This document shows, one piece after another, positions 27,403 through 37,130 of a stretch of DNA of 64,000 bases. Both the position numbers and the translations under genes were made by a program. Location of the stretch: assembly GCF_002287375.1 (NCBI RefSeq), contig NZ_NPOA01000005.1, forward strand, positions 1 through 64,000. Reading direction: 5' to 3'. The notes under the pieces are model-generated. The model saw only the letters and a list, made by a program, of their open reading frames with translations, was not told where the DNA came from and did no database searches. The stretch's first letter is position 1. Each line of letters starts with the position of its first letter. The DNA comes from Virgibacillus profundi (GTDB lineage Bacteria > Bacillota > Bacilli > Bacillales > Amphibacillaceae).

Positions 27403-27434
27403 AAAACAGCTGCTACGATTGTAACAGCTGTTTA
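27403..27434 (-). terminator. Terminator of the ylaL-like gene
   Basis: AAACAGCTG-type arms (27404-27412 and 27424-27432) pair across a 12-base loop; on the minus strand T-rich sequence follows. Confidence 0.7.
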
Positions 27435-27441
27435 TTCTAAA

Positions 27442-27927
27442 TTAGTTTATAATTACTTTACCTATGTTTTTAATTGGGTGTTCTTTGTTGGAACCGTCTT
27501 TATAATATAAATGTACTGGCCCATCTTCTTTTAATGGCTTGCCATCAACAGCAAATAGAAAGTAACTGTTTTGAAAGGCGGGTAACGAAATAGTAACTTC
27601 TTCGTCTTTTAATACTAATATAACGTCTTTGGCATCTGATTTTACTTCAGCATTTGCTATAAAATCATCAAGTGGCATTACATAGGAGCTTTTAAGAATC
27701 TTTTCCCTTTCAAACCGCTTAATACTTCTGTTAACTGGTGGTTTACTTATTTGGAAAACTTCTTTATTGAACCGGTTAGCAGCTTTTTCCAGTTCATCAA
27801 TTTCTTCATTTTCATCCATTTTTTCTGTGAATGCATCCTCCAGTAATATTTTTCTATCATCAAAAATCCATACAGTAGGATCCAATGTTATTGGATATGT
27901 AACATTACCTGTCATTGGTACGATCAT
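27442..27927 (-). CDS. ylaL: YlaL-like protein
   Basis: A 161-residue soluble protein. The N-terminal TGNVTYPITLDPTVWIFDDRKILLEDAF and the C-terminal YYKDGSNKEHPIKNIGKVIIN fit the YlaL family of Bacillaceae, in the expected place between ylaJ and ylaN. Its function is unproven; some databases call relatives peptidyl-prolyl isomerase, which I cannot support from the sequence. AAAGAGGTG precedes the ATG. ylaK and ylaM, present in B. subtilis, are missing here. Confidence 0.65.
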   Translation of the reverse strand: MIVPMTGNVTYPITLDPTVWIFDDRKILLEDAFTEKMDENEEIDELEKAANRFNKEVFQISKPPVNRSIKRFEREKILKSSYVMPLDDFIANAEVKSDAKDVILVLKDEEVTISLPAFQNSYFLFAVDGKPLKEDGPVHLYYKDGSNKEHPIKNIGKVIIN

Positions 27928-27984
27928 ATTTTTTCACCTCTTTAAAGTATATCTTAACTAGTGTGTGCTCATAAGAAGGATAAA

Positions 27985-28050
27985 AGGGAACGAGATCCTC
28001 TAAGTTCTCAGGGAGGTTCACTCGCTAGTCCCGCCGAAAACTTTTGTGCA
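27985..28050. repeat. Degenerate repeat remnant
   Basis: A GC-richer patch in the 304-base gap before ylaN. CACTCGCTAGTCCCGCCGAAAAC (about 28019-28041, read in pieces) resembles the end sequence of the MITE family. The rest of the gap shows no gene. Confidence 0.4.
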
Positions 28051-28231
28051 CCTGAAGTTCGATATGTCATTTTTACCAGACTATTTGAACAACCTTTACT
28101 AAGAATAGCAGACCCGTTTAAAAAAATCATTCGTTAAGAATTAAAGTTTCTTATTATTTTATTTGCAATTTCTTCTTTCTAACGATAATATAAGATAGAA
28201 GAAAGTCTTTTCAACGGAGGGGATATATTTG

Positions 28232-28513
28232 ATGCCTGAGGTGACAATAAATCATCGTGAAAAAGCCCACGCCCTTCTTAAGGCTGATGCTGATAAAATT
28301 TTACGACTAATAGAAGTGCAAATTGAAAATTTAACAATGCCGCAATGTCCTGTGTATGAAGATGTTCTTGATACACAAATGTTCGGCCTTTCCAGAGAGA
28401 TTGATTTTGCAGTACGTTTGAATTTAATCAGTGAAATTGAAGGTAAAGCTCTTCTTGAAAACTTAGAGAAGAAGCTTAACATACTGCATGAAGCAGCGCA
28501 AAATTCCCTGTAA
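28232..28513 (+). CDS. ylaN: YlaN (UPF0358), iron-homeostasis protein
   Basis: A 93-residue all-helical protein matching YlaN closely ([53 protein letters not shown]). YlaN is required under low iron in B. subtilis, and recent work ties it to iron binding and to the repressor Fur. I start at ATG 28232, 9 bases after GGAGGGG; an in-frame TTG lies one codon earlier. It ends in a good terminator, separate from ftsW. Confidence 0.92.
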   Translation: MPEVTINHREKAHALLKADADKILRLIEVQIENLTMPQCPVYEDVLDTQMFGLSREIDFAVRLNLISEIEGKALLENLEKKLNILHEAAQNSL

Positions 28514-28554
28514 CGTATAGGTTCATGTGTATTGGCGTTATTCAACTACAAGCA

Positions 28555-28590
28555 AAACTTTGCCGGCATGTAAAATGGCAAAGTTTTTTT
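28555..28590 (+). terminator. Terminator of ylaN
   Basis: AAACTTTGCC (28555-28564) pairs with GGCAAAGTTT (28577-28586), then a T-run. The following 260 bases up to ftsW show no gene or clear promoter. Confidence 0.9.
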
Positions 28591-28849
28591 GTTTACTAAG
28601 AAGAAAAAGAACTGGGTTTATGTTAGAGGAATCACTCAGATCACCGGTTTCGGAAAGCTTGACATGGAACGGTGTCTTTGGCTATACAGAACTTAAAAAT
28701 TATACCTTAAAAAACCATCAAAAAAATAGATGAAAAATGAAATGCACTTTCATAAAACTGAAATATAAGATATATCTCAATGGATGTGTTATACTAGTTA
28801 AAATTTTTAATTTCATCTTTACTTAAATCATAGAGTGGGGAGAAGTAAG

Positions 28850-30031
28850 ATGATAAAGAAACTAAAGAACTACGATTTTACATTAATCATTACACCAATA
28901 CTTTTAACTGCCTTTGGAATTGTTATGATCTACAGTGCGAGTATGGTATTTGCCGTTGTACAAGGCCATGAAAGTACATATTATTTAGTAAGACAATCTA
29001 TATGGTTTTTAATTGGGGTGGCAGCATTCTTATTTTGCAGTATTTTTCCCTACAAGTATTATCAAAAATTAATGAAATTTATAATTTTAGGTGTTGTTAT
29101 ATTATTGGTTTCTGTACTGATTTTTGGTAACGATGCTAATAATGCCAGGTCCTGGTTTGTTCTTGGACCTCTGAGTTTACAGCCGGCAGAATTTGCAAAA
29201 TTAGGTTTAATTTTGTATTTGGCTTCTGTTTATTCCAAGAAACAAGCTTATATAAATGATTTCGGTACAGGGGTTTTACCTCCATTAATTTTAACATTTT
29301 TCATTTTAAGTTTAATCGTCTTACAGCCTGATATTGGTACTGCTGCCATAATATTTTTAATTGCATGTTCTGTCATATTCAGTTCAGGTATTCGTTTCAG
29401 GCACTTATCACTACTTGTAAGCCTCGGTGTCGGGTTGATTCTTCTGATAATTCCTTATATGATTACAGATGAACGAATTTCCAGATTTACAGGTGCTTAT
29501 CAGCCTTTTCAAACACCTAATTCTGACGGGTACCAATTAATCCAATCCTATTTGGCTATCGGAGTAGGTGGAATTACCGGTGAAGGATTAGGGCAAAGCG
29601 TTCAAAAATTGGGTTATTTAATGGAGGCCCATACTGACTTTATTATGGCTATCATTGCTGAAGAACTTGGTTTTATTGGTGTATTTATTGTAATTGGAAT
29701 GTTGGCAATAATAGTGTTAAGGGGTATTTTTATTTCAAGAAAATGTCAAGATAGTTTTGGAGCCCTATTAGCTATTGGCATATCTTCTATGGTAGGTATT
29801 CAAGTTTTTATTAATTTGGGAGCAATTAGTGGTTTACTTCCTATTACAGGTGTCCCTCTTCCTTTTGTTAGCTATGGAGGCTCTTCGCTTCTGGTATTAA
29901 TGCTATCAATGGGGATTTTAAATAATATAGCAATGACTGTTAAAAAGAAAGAAAATGAAACAGTCGAACCAATACAAAAAACAGAATCAGCTTTTAATTA
30001 CAACAGAGGAGGAAAAACATGGCAGAACTAA
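28850..30031 (+). CDS. ftsW: Cell-division peptidoglycan polymerase FtsW
   Basis: A 393-residue SEDS-family glycosyltransferase with about ten membrane helices, working with PBP2B at the division septum. Characteristic parts are MIYSASM in helix 1, SLQPAEFAKL, LIVLQPDIGTA, TDFIMAIIAEELGFIG and PLPFVSYGGSSLL. I start at ATG 28850; the frame extends 5 codons up to a GTG that overlaps the GGGGAGAAG binding site. By position next to pyc this is FtsW, not RodA or SpoVE. Its last 13 bases overlap the start of pyc. Confidence 0.92.
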   Translation: MIKKLKNYDFTLIITPILLTAFGIVMIYSASMVFAVVQGHESTYYLVRQSIWFLIGVAAFLFCSIFPYKYYQKLMKFIILGVVILLVSVLIFGNDANNARSWFVLGPLSLQPAEFAKLGLILYLASVYSKKQAYINDFGTGVLPPLILTFFILSLIVLQPDIGTAAIIFLIACSVIFSSGIRFRHLSLLVSLGVGLILLIIPYMITDERISRFTGAYQPFQTPNSDGYQLIQSYLAIGVGGITGEGLGQSVQKLGYLMEAHTDFIMAIIAEELGFIGVFIVIGMLAIIVLRGIFISRKCQDSFGALLAIGISSMVGIQVFINLGAISGLLPITGVPLPFVSYGGSSLLVLMLSMGILNNIAMTVKKKENETVEPIQKTESAFNYNRGGKTWQN

Positions 30032-33000
30032 ATCAAATAAATAAGGTACTTGTTGCAAACAGAGGGGAAATTGCTATCCGTGTATTCCGCGCCTGTACAG
30101 AGCTTAACATACGTACGGTTGCACTTTATTCAAAAGAGGATACAGAAGCATATCATCGTTTTAAAGCAGATGAAGCGTATTTAATAGGAAAAGGAAAAAA
30201 ACCTATAGATGCATATTTGGATATTGAGGGCATTATTGAACTTGCGAAAAATGTAGAAGTCGATGCCATACATCCTGGGTACGGTTTCTTATCGGAAAAT
30301 ATTCATTTTGCAAAGCGTTGTGAGGAAGAGGGCATCATTTTCATTGGACCTACCAGCGAACATCTGAATATGTTTGGAGATAAGGTGAAGGCCAGAACTC
30401 AAGCTGTAAATGCGGGAATTCCTGTTATACCTGGTACTGACGGTCCTGTTTCGTCTGTAGCGGAAGTAGAAGCTTTCGGCAGAGAACATGGTTTTCCAAT
30501 AATCATTAAAGCATCGCTTGGTGGCGGTGGTAGAGGTATGCGGATTGTCCGCAATGAAAAAGGTTTAGCCGAGGCTTATGATCGTGCGAAATCCGAAGCG
30601 AAAGCGGCCTTTGGCAATGATGAAATTTATGTGGAAAAACTAATTGAAAATCCAAAGCATATTGAAGTACAAATTATTGGTGATAACGATGGAAATATTG
30701 TTCATCTTTATGAAAGAGATTGTTCTGTACAGCGCAGGCATCAAAAAGTTGTTGAAGTTGCTCCAAGCATGTCTTTGTCAGAAGAACTTCGAATTGAAAT
30801 ATGTGACGCCGCAGTTAACTTGATGAAAAATGTGAATTACATAAATGCAGGTACTGTGGAGTTTTTAGTGACGAATGAAGAATTTTTCTTTATAGAAGTA
30901 AATCCTCGTGTACAAGTGGAGCATACAATTACGGAAATGATTACAGGTGTTGATATTGTTCAAACACAAATTAAAGTGGCAGAAGGCCAAAATCTGCATG
31001 ATAAGTCAATTGGGATCCCTGATCAGGATCAAATACAAACGAATGGATATGCGATCCAATCACGTGTAACTACAGAAGATCCTTTAAATAATTTCATGCC
31101 TGATACGGGTAAGATTATGGCTTACCGTACAGGTGGTGGGTTTGGTGTTCGCTTGGATGCCGGAAATGGATTTCAAGGGGCAGTCATTTCACCACACTAT
31201 GATTCATTACTTGTTAAAGTTTCTACATGGGCATTATCTTATGAGCAGGCTGCACAAAAAATGGTGCGAAATTTAAAGGAATTCAGAATTCGTGGAATAA
31301 AAACAAATATACCTTTCCTGGAAAATGTAATTATGCATGAACAATTTTTAACAAGTCAGTATGATACAACGTTTATCGATAAAACACCTGAATTGTTTGT
31401 CTTCCCAAAACGAAAAGACCGTGGTACTAAGATGCTGACATATATTGGCAACACAACGATTAATGGTGTTGAGGGAATGGCGAAAAAAGAAAAACCTTCA
31501 TTCGATGAATTGATTTTACCTAAAATTGATAGATTAGAAGAAATGCCAAGGGGAACAAAACAGATTTTAGATGAACAGGGACCTGAAGGCTTAGCGAAAT
31601 GGTTGAAGGAACAGGATGAAGTAATGCTTACAGATACTACATTCCGTGATGCTCATCAATCATTACTCGCGACAAGAGTACGTACAAAGGATTTGCTGCA
31701 AATAGCTGAACCAACTGCAAGACTTTTGCCAAATCTATTTTCAGTAGAAATGTGGGGTGGAGCAACATTTGATGTAGCTTATCGCTTTCTGAAAGAAGAT
31801 CCCTGGGAGAGACTGCTTAAATTAAGAAAGAAAATGCCAAATATTTTATTCCAGATGCTTTTACGTGCAAGTAATGCTGTTGGATATAAAAACTACCCAG
31901 ATAATTTAATCAATGAATTTGTTGAAAAAAGTGCGAATGCAGGTATTGATGTATTCCGTATTTTTGATAGTTTGAACTGGGTAGAGGGTATGAAGCTGGC
32001 AATTGAAGCAGTTAGGGAAAATAATAAAATTGCAGAAGCATCAATGTGTTACACAGGAGATATTCTTGATGTTGGCCGATCGAAATATGATTTGGATTAT
32101 TATAAAAACCTAGCAAAAGAACTTGAAAATTCTGGTGCACATATCTTAGGTATTAAAGACATGGCTGGTTTATTAAAGCCTGAAGCTGCATATCAATTAA
32201 TTTCAAGTTTGAAGGAAACCATTGATCTACCTATACATCTTCATACACATGATACAAGTGGTAATGGCATTCATATGTATGCTCGTGCTATTGAGGCCGG
32301 AGTAGATGTGGTGGATGTTGCTGCAGGTCCAATGGCAGGTCTAACGTCACAGCCTAGTGCGCAGACACTGTATCACGCACTTGAAGGTGCAGGAAGACAG
32401 CCCGAAATAAACGTAAATTCCTATGAAAAACTATCCCATTACTGGGAAGGCATAAGAGAATATTATCAGGATTTTGAGAGTGGAATGAAGGCACCACATA
32501 CTGAAATTTACGCTCATGAGATGCCTGGAGGACAATATAGTAATTTAAAACAACAGGCAAAAGCTGTAGGTCTTGGGGATCGATGGAATGAAGTGAAAAC
32601 AATGTTCCGTCAAGTGAATGACATGTTTGGTGATATTATTAAGGTTACACCATCTTCTAAAGTAATTGGAGACATGACTTTATTTATGGTGCAAAATAAT
32701 TTAACCGAAGATGACATTTATGAGAATGGAGAATCAGTTGATTTTCCGGATTCTGTTGTAGAGTTTGCCGAGGGGTATATCGGTCAGCCATACCAGGGCT
32801 TTCCACAGGAGCTTCAACGAATTATTTTAAAAGGCAGAAAACCTATTAAAGTTCGTCCGGGTGAATTATTAAATCCAATTGACTTCATGCATTTGAGAAA
32901 CTCTTTATTTAATTCACTTGATCGACAGGTTACAAGCTTTGATTTGATATCACATGCATTATATCCGAAAGTGTTCATGGATTATCATAAATTCTGTGAA

Positions 33001-33462
33001 AAATATGGTGATGTCTCGGTATTGGATACACCAACATTCTTTTACGGGATGAAGCTTGGGGAAGAGATAGAAGTTGAAATTGAACAAGGTAAAACGTTGA
33101 TTGTGAAATTAGTTTCCATTTCGGAACCAAAAGATGATGGGACACGCGTAATCTACTTCGAATTAAATGGACAGACAAGGGAAATTGTTGTGAAAGATGA
33201 AAGTATTGAATCACAAATAGCAAGTCGTCCAAAGGTGGATAAAGGAAACAACAAGCATATTGGTGCTACTATGCCAGGGACGGTAATAGAAGTTAATTGT
33301 GCTAAAGGAGACGAAGTAAGCAAAGGGGATTATTTATTAATCACGGAAGCTATGAAAATGGAAACTACTGTTCAAGCTCCTTTTGCGGGTGTGATTAAAA
33401 ATATACACGTCAGTAGTGGTGAAGCAATATCTGTGGATGATTTATTAATTGAATTTGAATAA
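30019..33462 (+). CDS. pyc: Pyruvate carboxylase
   Basis: A 1147-residue biotin enzyme making oxaloacetate from pyruvate. Domains in order: biotin carboxylase (residues 5-455; ATP loop KASLGGGGRGMRIV, then EVNPRVQVEHTITE), carboxyltransferase (about 530-800; LTDTTFRDAHQSLLATRVRT, metal ligand HLHTHDTSGNG), the tetramerisation/PYC_OADA region, and biotin carrier (last 70; AMKMET with biotinylated K1113). GAGGAGGAA precedes ATG 30019, inside the end of ftsW. In B. subtilis the enzyme is activated by acetyl-CoA and by free DarB; a darB gene is in this window. Confidence 0.98.
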   Translation: MAELNQINKVLVANRGEIAIRVFRACTELNIRTVALYSKEDTEAYHRFKADEAYLIGKGKKPIDAYLDIEGIIELAKNVEVDAIHPGYGFLSENIHFAKRCEEEGIIFIGPTSEHLNMFGDKVKARTQAVNAGIPVIPGTDGPVSSVAEVEAFGREHGFPIIIKASLGGGGRGMRIVRNEKGLAEAYDRAKSEAKAAFGNDEIYVEKLIENPKHIEVQIIGDNDGNIVHLYERDCSVQRRHQKVVEVAPSMSLSEELRIEICDAAVNLMKNVNYINAGTVEFLVTNEEFFFIEVNPRVQVEHTITEMITGVDIVQTQIKVAEGQNLHDKSIGIPDQDQIQTNGYAIQSRVTTEDPLNNFMPDTGKIMAYRTGGGFGVRLDAGNGFQGAVISPHYDSLLVKVSTWALSYEQAAQKMVRNLKEFRIRGIKTNIPFLENVIMHEQFLTSQYDTTFIDKTPELFVFPKRKDRGTKMLTYIGNTTINGVEGMAKKEKPSFDELILPKIDRLEEMPRGTKQILDEQGPEGLAKWLKEQDEVMLTDTTFRDAHQSLLATRVRTKDLLQIAEPTARLLPNLFSVEMWGGATFDVAYRFLKEDPWERLLKLRKKMPNILFQMLLRASNAVGYKNYPDNLINEFVEKSANAGIDVFRIFDSLNWVEGMKLAIEAVRENNKIAEASMCYTGDILDVGRSKYDLDYYKNLAKELENSGAHILGIKDMAGLLKPEAAYQLISSLKETIDLPIHLHTHDTSGNGIHMYARAIEAGVDVVDVAAGPMAGLTSQPSAQTLYHALEGAGRQPEINVNSYEKLSHYWEGIREYYQDFESGMKAPHTEIYAHEMPGGQYSNLKQQAKAVGLGDRWNEVKTMFRQVNDMFGDIIKVTPSSKVIGDMTLFMVQNNLTEDDIYENGESVDFPDSVVEFAEGYIGQPYQGFPQELQRIILKGRKPIKVRPGELLNPIDFMHLRNSLFNSLDRQVTSFDLISHALYPKVFMDYHKFCEKYGDVSVLDTPTFFYGMKLGEEIEVEIEQGKTLIVKLVSISEPKDDGTRVIYFELNGQTREIVVKDESIESQIASRPKVDKGNNKHIGATMPGTVIEVNCAKGDEVSKGDYLLITEAMKMETTVQAPFAGVIKNIHVSSGEAISVDDLLIEFE

Positions 33463-33471
33463 AATGCATAT

Positions 33472-33515
33472 AAAAACAGGCAGCGGAGATAAAATATCTT
33501 CGCTGCCTGTTTTGT
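33472..33515. terminator. Bidirectional terminator of pyc and ctaA
   Basis: A 17-base stem with one G-T pair (AAAACAGGCAGCG... near 33472-33488 against ...CGCTGCCTGTTTT), between convergent genes. Confidence 0.92.
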
Positions 33516-33521
33516 TTTGCC

Positions 33522-34499
33522 TTATTCAACTGAAGCAATTGTCTTTGTTTCATTTAATTTCTCTATTTTCTCATTGTCCTGCATTTGTTTTTCGTATTTT
33601 GCACTCCGTGTAGAGAGTAGTACGAAATAGCTCAGCATGCCGAAAAAGCAGGAAATGACGAGTGCATGCAGTAAAGCGATGCCCAGATTTAACAAGGTGA
33701 ATATGATCATAGCACCGAAGAAAACCTGTGAAACAATTAAAGAAACTGCGGTGATCCATCCCCAGTACATTATTCGGCTGTTTCGATAATTCTTCATCAT
33801 CTTTATAAATAAAAGAATTGTCCAAATGAAAAGAATGCCTGCCGCTAGACGGTGTCCCATTTGTATCCATTGCTCAAAGCTGTAATCTGAAAATGCGAGT
33901 GGTGAGCTGTTTGTACAGAAAGGCCAATCTGAGCAAACCATATTTGCCTCGGTATGTCTTACCAATGCACCTGTATAAACAACGAGCATGGTATAAATCG
34001 ATAGGGCATAGATTTCGATGCGATGTTTTTTGCGAATAAATAATGATTTTGCATCAAACTTCTTATCGATCTCAAATATAAGCAGCATCAGCAGAAAGAC
34101 GGAAGCGAATGAAATCAATGAGATTCCAAAATGTGCGGCCAATACAAAATCAGATTGACCCCATAGCACAGCAGCTGCCCCAATTAATGCTTGCAGCACT
34201 AAAAAGAAAACAGATAGAAATGACAGGAATTTCACTTCACGAATATGTCCAATTTTTTTCCAGGCTATTATTGATAATGCTACTACAACTATACCAACGA
34301 TACCAGTAACCATCCTGTGACTTAACTCAACAACTAATTCAAAGGTAATTACTGATGGTATAATTTCTCCCTCACATAATGGCCAGCTATTCCCACAACC
34401 ATCTTCAGAGCCTGTTTTTGTTACAAGAGCTCCACCAAGCAAAAGTAGCAGCATACTGATCGTAGCGACTACGGATAACCATTTTAAATGTTTAATCAT
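33522..34499 (-). CDS. ctaA: Heme A synthase
   Basis: A 325-residue, eight-helix membrane enzyme that oxidises heme O to heme A for the aa3-type oxidase. Conserved heme-binding and catalytic positions appear as VELSHRMVTG, AAHFGISL, GHRLAAG and LLHALVIS. The disulfide-forming Cys pair is in the loop GCGNSWPLCEG, and a second pair is CSDWPFC. It is divergent from ctaB, as in B. subtilis. GAGGCTG lies upstream of ATG 34499. The end carries a polar tail of about 25 residues. Confidence 0.95.
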   Translation of the reverse strand: MIKHLKWLSVVATISMLLLLLGGALVTKTGSEDGCGNSWPLCEGEIIPSVITFELVVELSHRMVTGIVGIVVVALSIIAWKKIGHIREVKFLSFLSVFFLVLQALIGAAAVLWGQSDFVLAAHFGISLISFASVFLLMLLIFEIDKKFDAKSLFIRKKHRIEIYALSIYTMLVVYTGALVRHTEANMVCSDWPFCTNSSPLAFSDYSFEQWIQMGHRLAAGILFIWTILLFIKMMKNYRNSRIMYWGWITAVSLIVSQVFFGAMIIFTLLNLGIALLHALVISCFFGMLSYFVLLSTRSAKYEKQMQDNEKIEKLNETKTIASVE

Positions 34500-35026
34500 T
34501 GTACAGCCTCACTTCATGATGATTAAGTATAAATTATACTATTATACACATTAGTTTAATAATAATATTATCTTGTAATAATTTGCAATGAAATATGTGC
34601 AGAAAGTGATAAATGACACACAATTGTTATACTAACATGATTTATTACTATTTTCACTATGTAAACTATAAAAAACTCTTGCAAAGTTGGGCGTAGTTTG
34701 CTAGAAATAGTGTAGGGGATATTTGTTATGCTTTATATCACTATGCCTAATTTAGCGGTTGTACTACATAATTACATTTTACTTACGAAGGGCAATGTTG
34801 TTTTTGTTTGTTTTAAGTACTTCTTTCACAATTTTGTCATAATTGAAAGGCTTAGCCCAAAGTAAAATAATGCCGGGTAGTTAATTAGATTGTAAAACTA
34901 TTCCATGATACAATTGGTGTTATACTCAGGGATACTTTAGGGGATATTAGTAATAATTTATATGAATATCAAGTATATACCTTGAACTTATAATGCCTTT
35001 TCACTGGATTAGAAGGGGGGATGTAG
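34500..35026. promoter_or_regulatory. Long divergent control region between ctaA and ctaB
   Basis: 527 bases without a credible gene, AT-rich. It must carry the promoters of ctaA (minus) and ctaBCDEF (plus). In B. subtilis the region is controlled by ResD and by CcpA; I could not place either site by eye. A TTTCACAATTTTGTCA stretch near 34832 resembles Rex-type halves in the wrong arrangement. Confidence 0.6.
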
Positions 35027-35965
35027 ATGAACGAAGTGGACACATCTTCGTCACAGGTGATTAGCAATGCTGCTCTTCCAAAAGAGAAAAGCACTACACT
35101 AATTGCTGATTTTAAGGCATTAATTAAAATAGGAATCGTTAATTCCAATTTAATAACTGCTTTTACAGGATTTTGGTTGGCACTTCATTTTACTAATGCT
35201 TCATTAATTGCACATTGGGATATTCTATTACTGACGATGGCTGGAAGTGCATTAGTAATTGCCGGTGGATGTATCCTGAACAATTGGTATGACGTTGACA
35301 TTGATCCGGTTATGACCAGAACAAAGAGCCGTCCAACTGTTACAGGCAATATTTCACTTAATACTGCTTTGTTACTGGGTATCGGGTCAACAGCAGTTGG
35401 TTTAATCCTTTTATTATTCACTACAGTGCAGGCAGCTTTAATTGCATTCTTTGGATGGTTCGTTTATGTGGTATTATATACGATGTGGTCAAAAAGAAGA
35501 TACACACTTAATACTGCAATTGGAAGCTTTTCCGGAGCTGTACCACCATTAATTGGATGGGCTGCAGTAGATCCCAATCTTCATATCGTCCCTGTAGGGT
35601 TGTTTCTGGTCATGTTTATATGGCAAACTCCGCACTTTTTGGCATTAGCAATGAAGAAAACGAAGGAATATAAAGCAGCAGGGATTCCAATGCTTCCGGT
35701 AGTACATGGCTTTAATTTTACAAAACGTCAAATTGTTGTATATATTGCTTGTTTACTGCCATTGCCTTTTTACCTGGCATCACTTGGTACAGTATTTGTC
35801 GTAATTGCTACTTTGTTAAACATTGGTTGGTTAGTATTGGGTATTAGAGGATTTTTTGTAAAAAATGATTTAAAATGGGCAAACATGATCTTTATTTATT
35901 CATTAAATTATCTAACCATATTATTTCTTTTGATGGTTGTTGTTACGTTGCCTGTATTTAGTTAA
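35027..35965 (+). CDS. ctaB: Heme O synthase (protoheme IX farnesyltransferase)
   Basis: A 312-residue UbiA-type prenyltransferase with about nine membrane helices, adding a farnesyl chain to heme B. The first Asp-rich motif is NNWYDVDIDPVMTRTKSRP and the second region has KKTKEYKAAGIPMLPVV. It has a 25-residue cytoplasmic N-terminal extension. GAAGGGGGG precedes ATG 35027. It heads the ctaBCDEF set, providing heme O for CtaA. Confidence 0.95.
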   Translation: MNEVDTSSSQVISNAALPKEKSTTLIADFKALIKIGIVNSNLITAFTGFWLALHFTNASLIAHWDILLLTMAGSALVIAGGCILNNWYDVDIDPVMTRTKSRPTVTGNISLNTALLLGIGSTAVGLILLLFTTVQAALIAFFGWFVYVVLYTMWSKRRYTLNTAIGSFSGAVPPLIGWAAVDPNLHIVPVGLFLVMFIWQTPHFLALAMKKTKEYKAAGIPMLPVVHGFNFTKRQIVVYIACLLPLPFYLASLGTVFVVIATLLNIGWLVLGIRGFFVKNDLKWANMIFIYSLNYLTILFLLMVVVTLPVFS

Positions 35966-36028
35966 TTTTGTCCTTAAATAAATAAAAATATATAAGGAAT
36001 CAACTAGGAGAAAGAGAGGTATAAAAAC

Positions 36029-37081
36029 ATGAGAGGTTGGATGGGAAAATTTAAAAGCCTATTCCTGTTAAGTGCTTTAGCATTAGTTTTGGCAGGGTGT
36101 GGTAAAGAGAACCTGACTGCTCTTGTGCCAAAGGGTTATGGAGCAGAGTCTTCGATGAATTTAATTATTCTATCAACAATAATAATGTTGTTTGTTTTTG
36201 TTGTTGTTATACTTGTCTATGTAATTGTTTTAATCCGATTCCGTAGAAAGAAAGGACAGGAGAATTACATACCAAAACAAGTAGAAGGGAATAAAACACT
36301 TGAAACTGTATGGACAATAATACCAATTATTTTGGTGCTTATTCTTGCTGTACCAACTGTGGCAGCTACATTTGATTTAGCTGATGATTCCAATGCAAGT
36401 GAGCATATTAATGTTGATGTAACAGGTAATCAGTATTGGTGGCACTTTGACTATGCGGGAGAAGAATTCCAAACAAGTCAGGATTTATATATCCCTACTG
36501 GTGAAAAAGTATATCTGAATATGTTATCGTCTGATGTAATTCACTCTCTATGGATTCCCAGTATTTCCGGGAAAATGGATGTGAACCCTGAAAACGTAAA
36601 TACAATGTATATAGAAGCATATGAAGAAGGGGTCTATTGGGGTAAATGTGCAGAGCTTTGTGGACCATCGCATTCTTTAATGGATTTCAAAGTAATTGCT
36701 GTAAGCCCTGAAGAGTATGATCAATGGGTGGAAGATATGCAAAGTGTAGATCCAGAAGCAGAACCTCAGGATGCAGTTGCTCAAGATGGTAAAGCAGCAT
36801 TCGAGGAAAATAGCTGTATGTCATGTCATGCAATAGGTTCTTCACCGGCAGCGGTTGGTCCAAATCTGACTAACTTCGGTGATCGCAGTAAAATTGCTGG
36901 TTTCCTTGATCCTACGAAAAAGAATTTAGTTGATTGGCTAATGGATCCTGAGTCAATTAAACCAGGAAATAAGATGACTGGTAATTATCCTGAGCTTTCT
37001 GAAGATGAAGCGAGCAGTATCGCAGAGTACTTAATGCAATTGCAGCCTTCTGAAATAACTCCTGAGAGTGCAGGGAAATAA
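36029..37081 (+). CDS. ctaC: Cytochrome c oxidase subunit II with fused cytochrome c (caa3 type)
   Basis: A 350-residue lipoprotein (lipobox LAGC, C24) with two membrane helices (about 44-70 and 92-115). The CuA domain has ligands H172, C207, C211, H215 and M218 in CAELCGPSHSLM. The C-terminal domain (about 250-345) binds heme c through CMSCH (C263, C266, H267) with an axial Met in GNKMTGNYP. The fusion makes this a caa3-type oxidase that accepts electrons through its own heme c. GGAGAAAGAGAGG precedes the ATG. Confidence 0.96.
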   Translation: MRGWMGKFKSLFLLSALALVLAGCGKENLTALVPKGYGAESSMNLIILSTIIMLFVFVVVILVYVIVLIRFRRKKGQENYIPKQVEGNKTLETVWTIIPIILVLILAVPTVAATFDLADDSNASEHINVDVTGNQYWWHFDYAGEEFQTSQDLYIPTGEKVYLNMLSSDVIHSLWIPSISGKMDVNPENVNTMYIEAYEEGVYWGKCAELCGPSHSLMDFKVIAVSPEEYDQWVEDMQSVDPEAEPQDAVAQDGKAAFEENSCMSCHAIGSSPAAVGPNLTNFGDRSKIAGFLDPTKKNLVDWLMDPESIKPGNKMTGNYPELSEDEASSIAEYLMQLQPSEITPESAGK

Positions 37082-37130
37082 TATATAAATATAAATAGGG
37101 ATGGTACATGTAAAAAGGGAGGTTTAAGTC

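Noticed and set aside
28527-28733. 68-codon frame after ylaN
   Set aside because: It overlaps the ylaN terminator and has no ribosome binding site or family resemblance.
34830-34850. Possible Rex site between ctaA and ctaB
   Set aside because: The half-sites (TCACAA and TTGTCA) face the wrong way for the TTGTGA-N6-TCACAA pattern.
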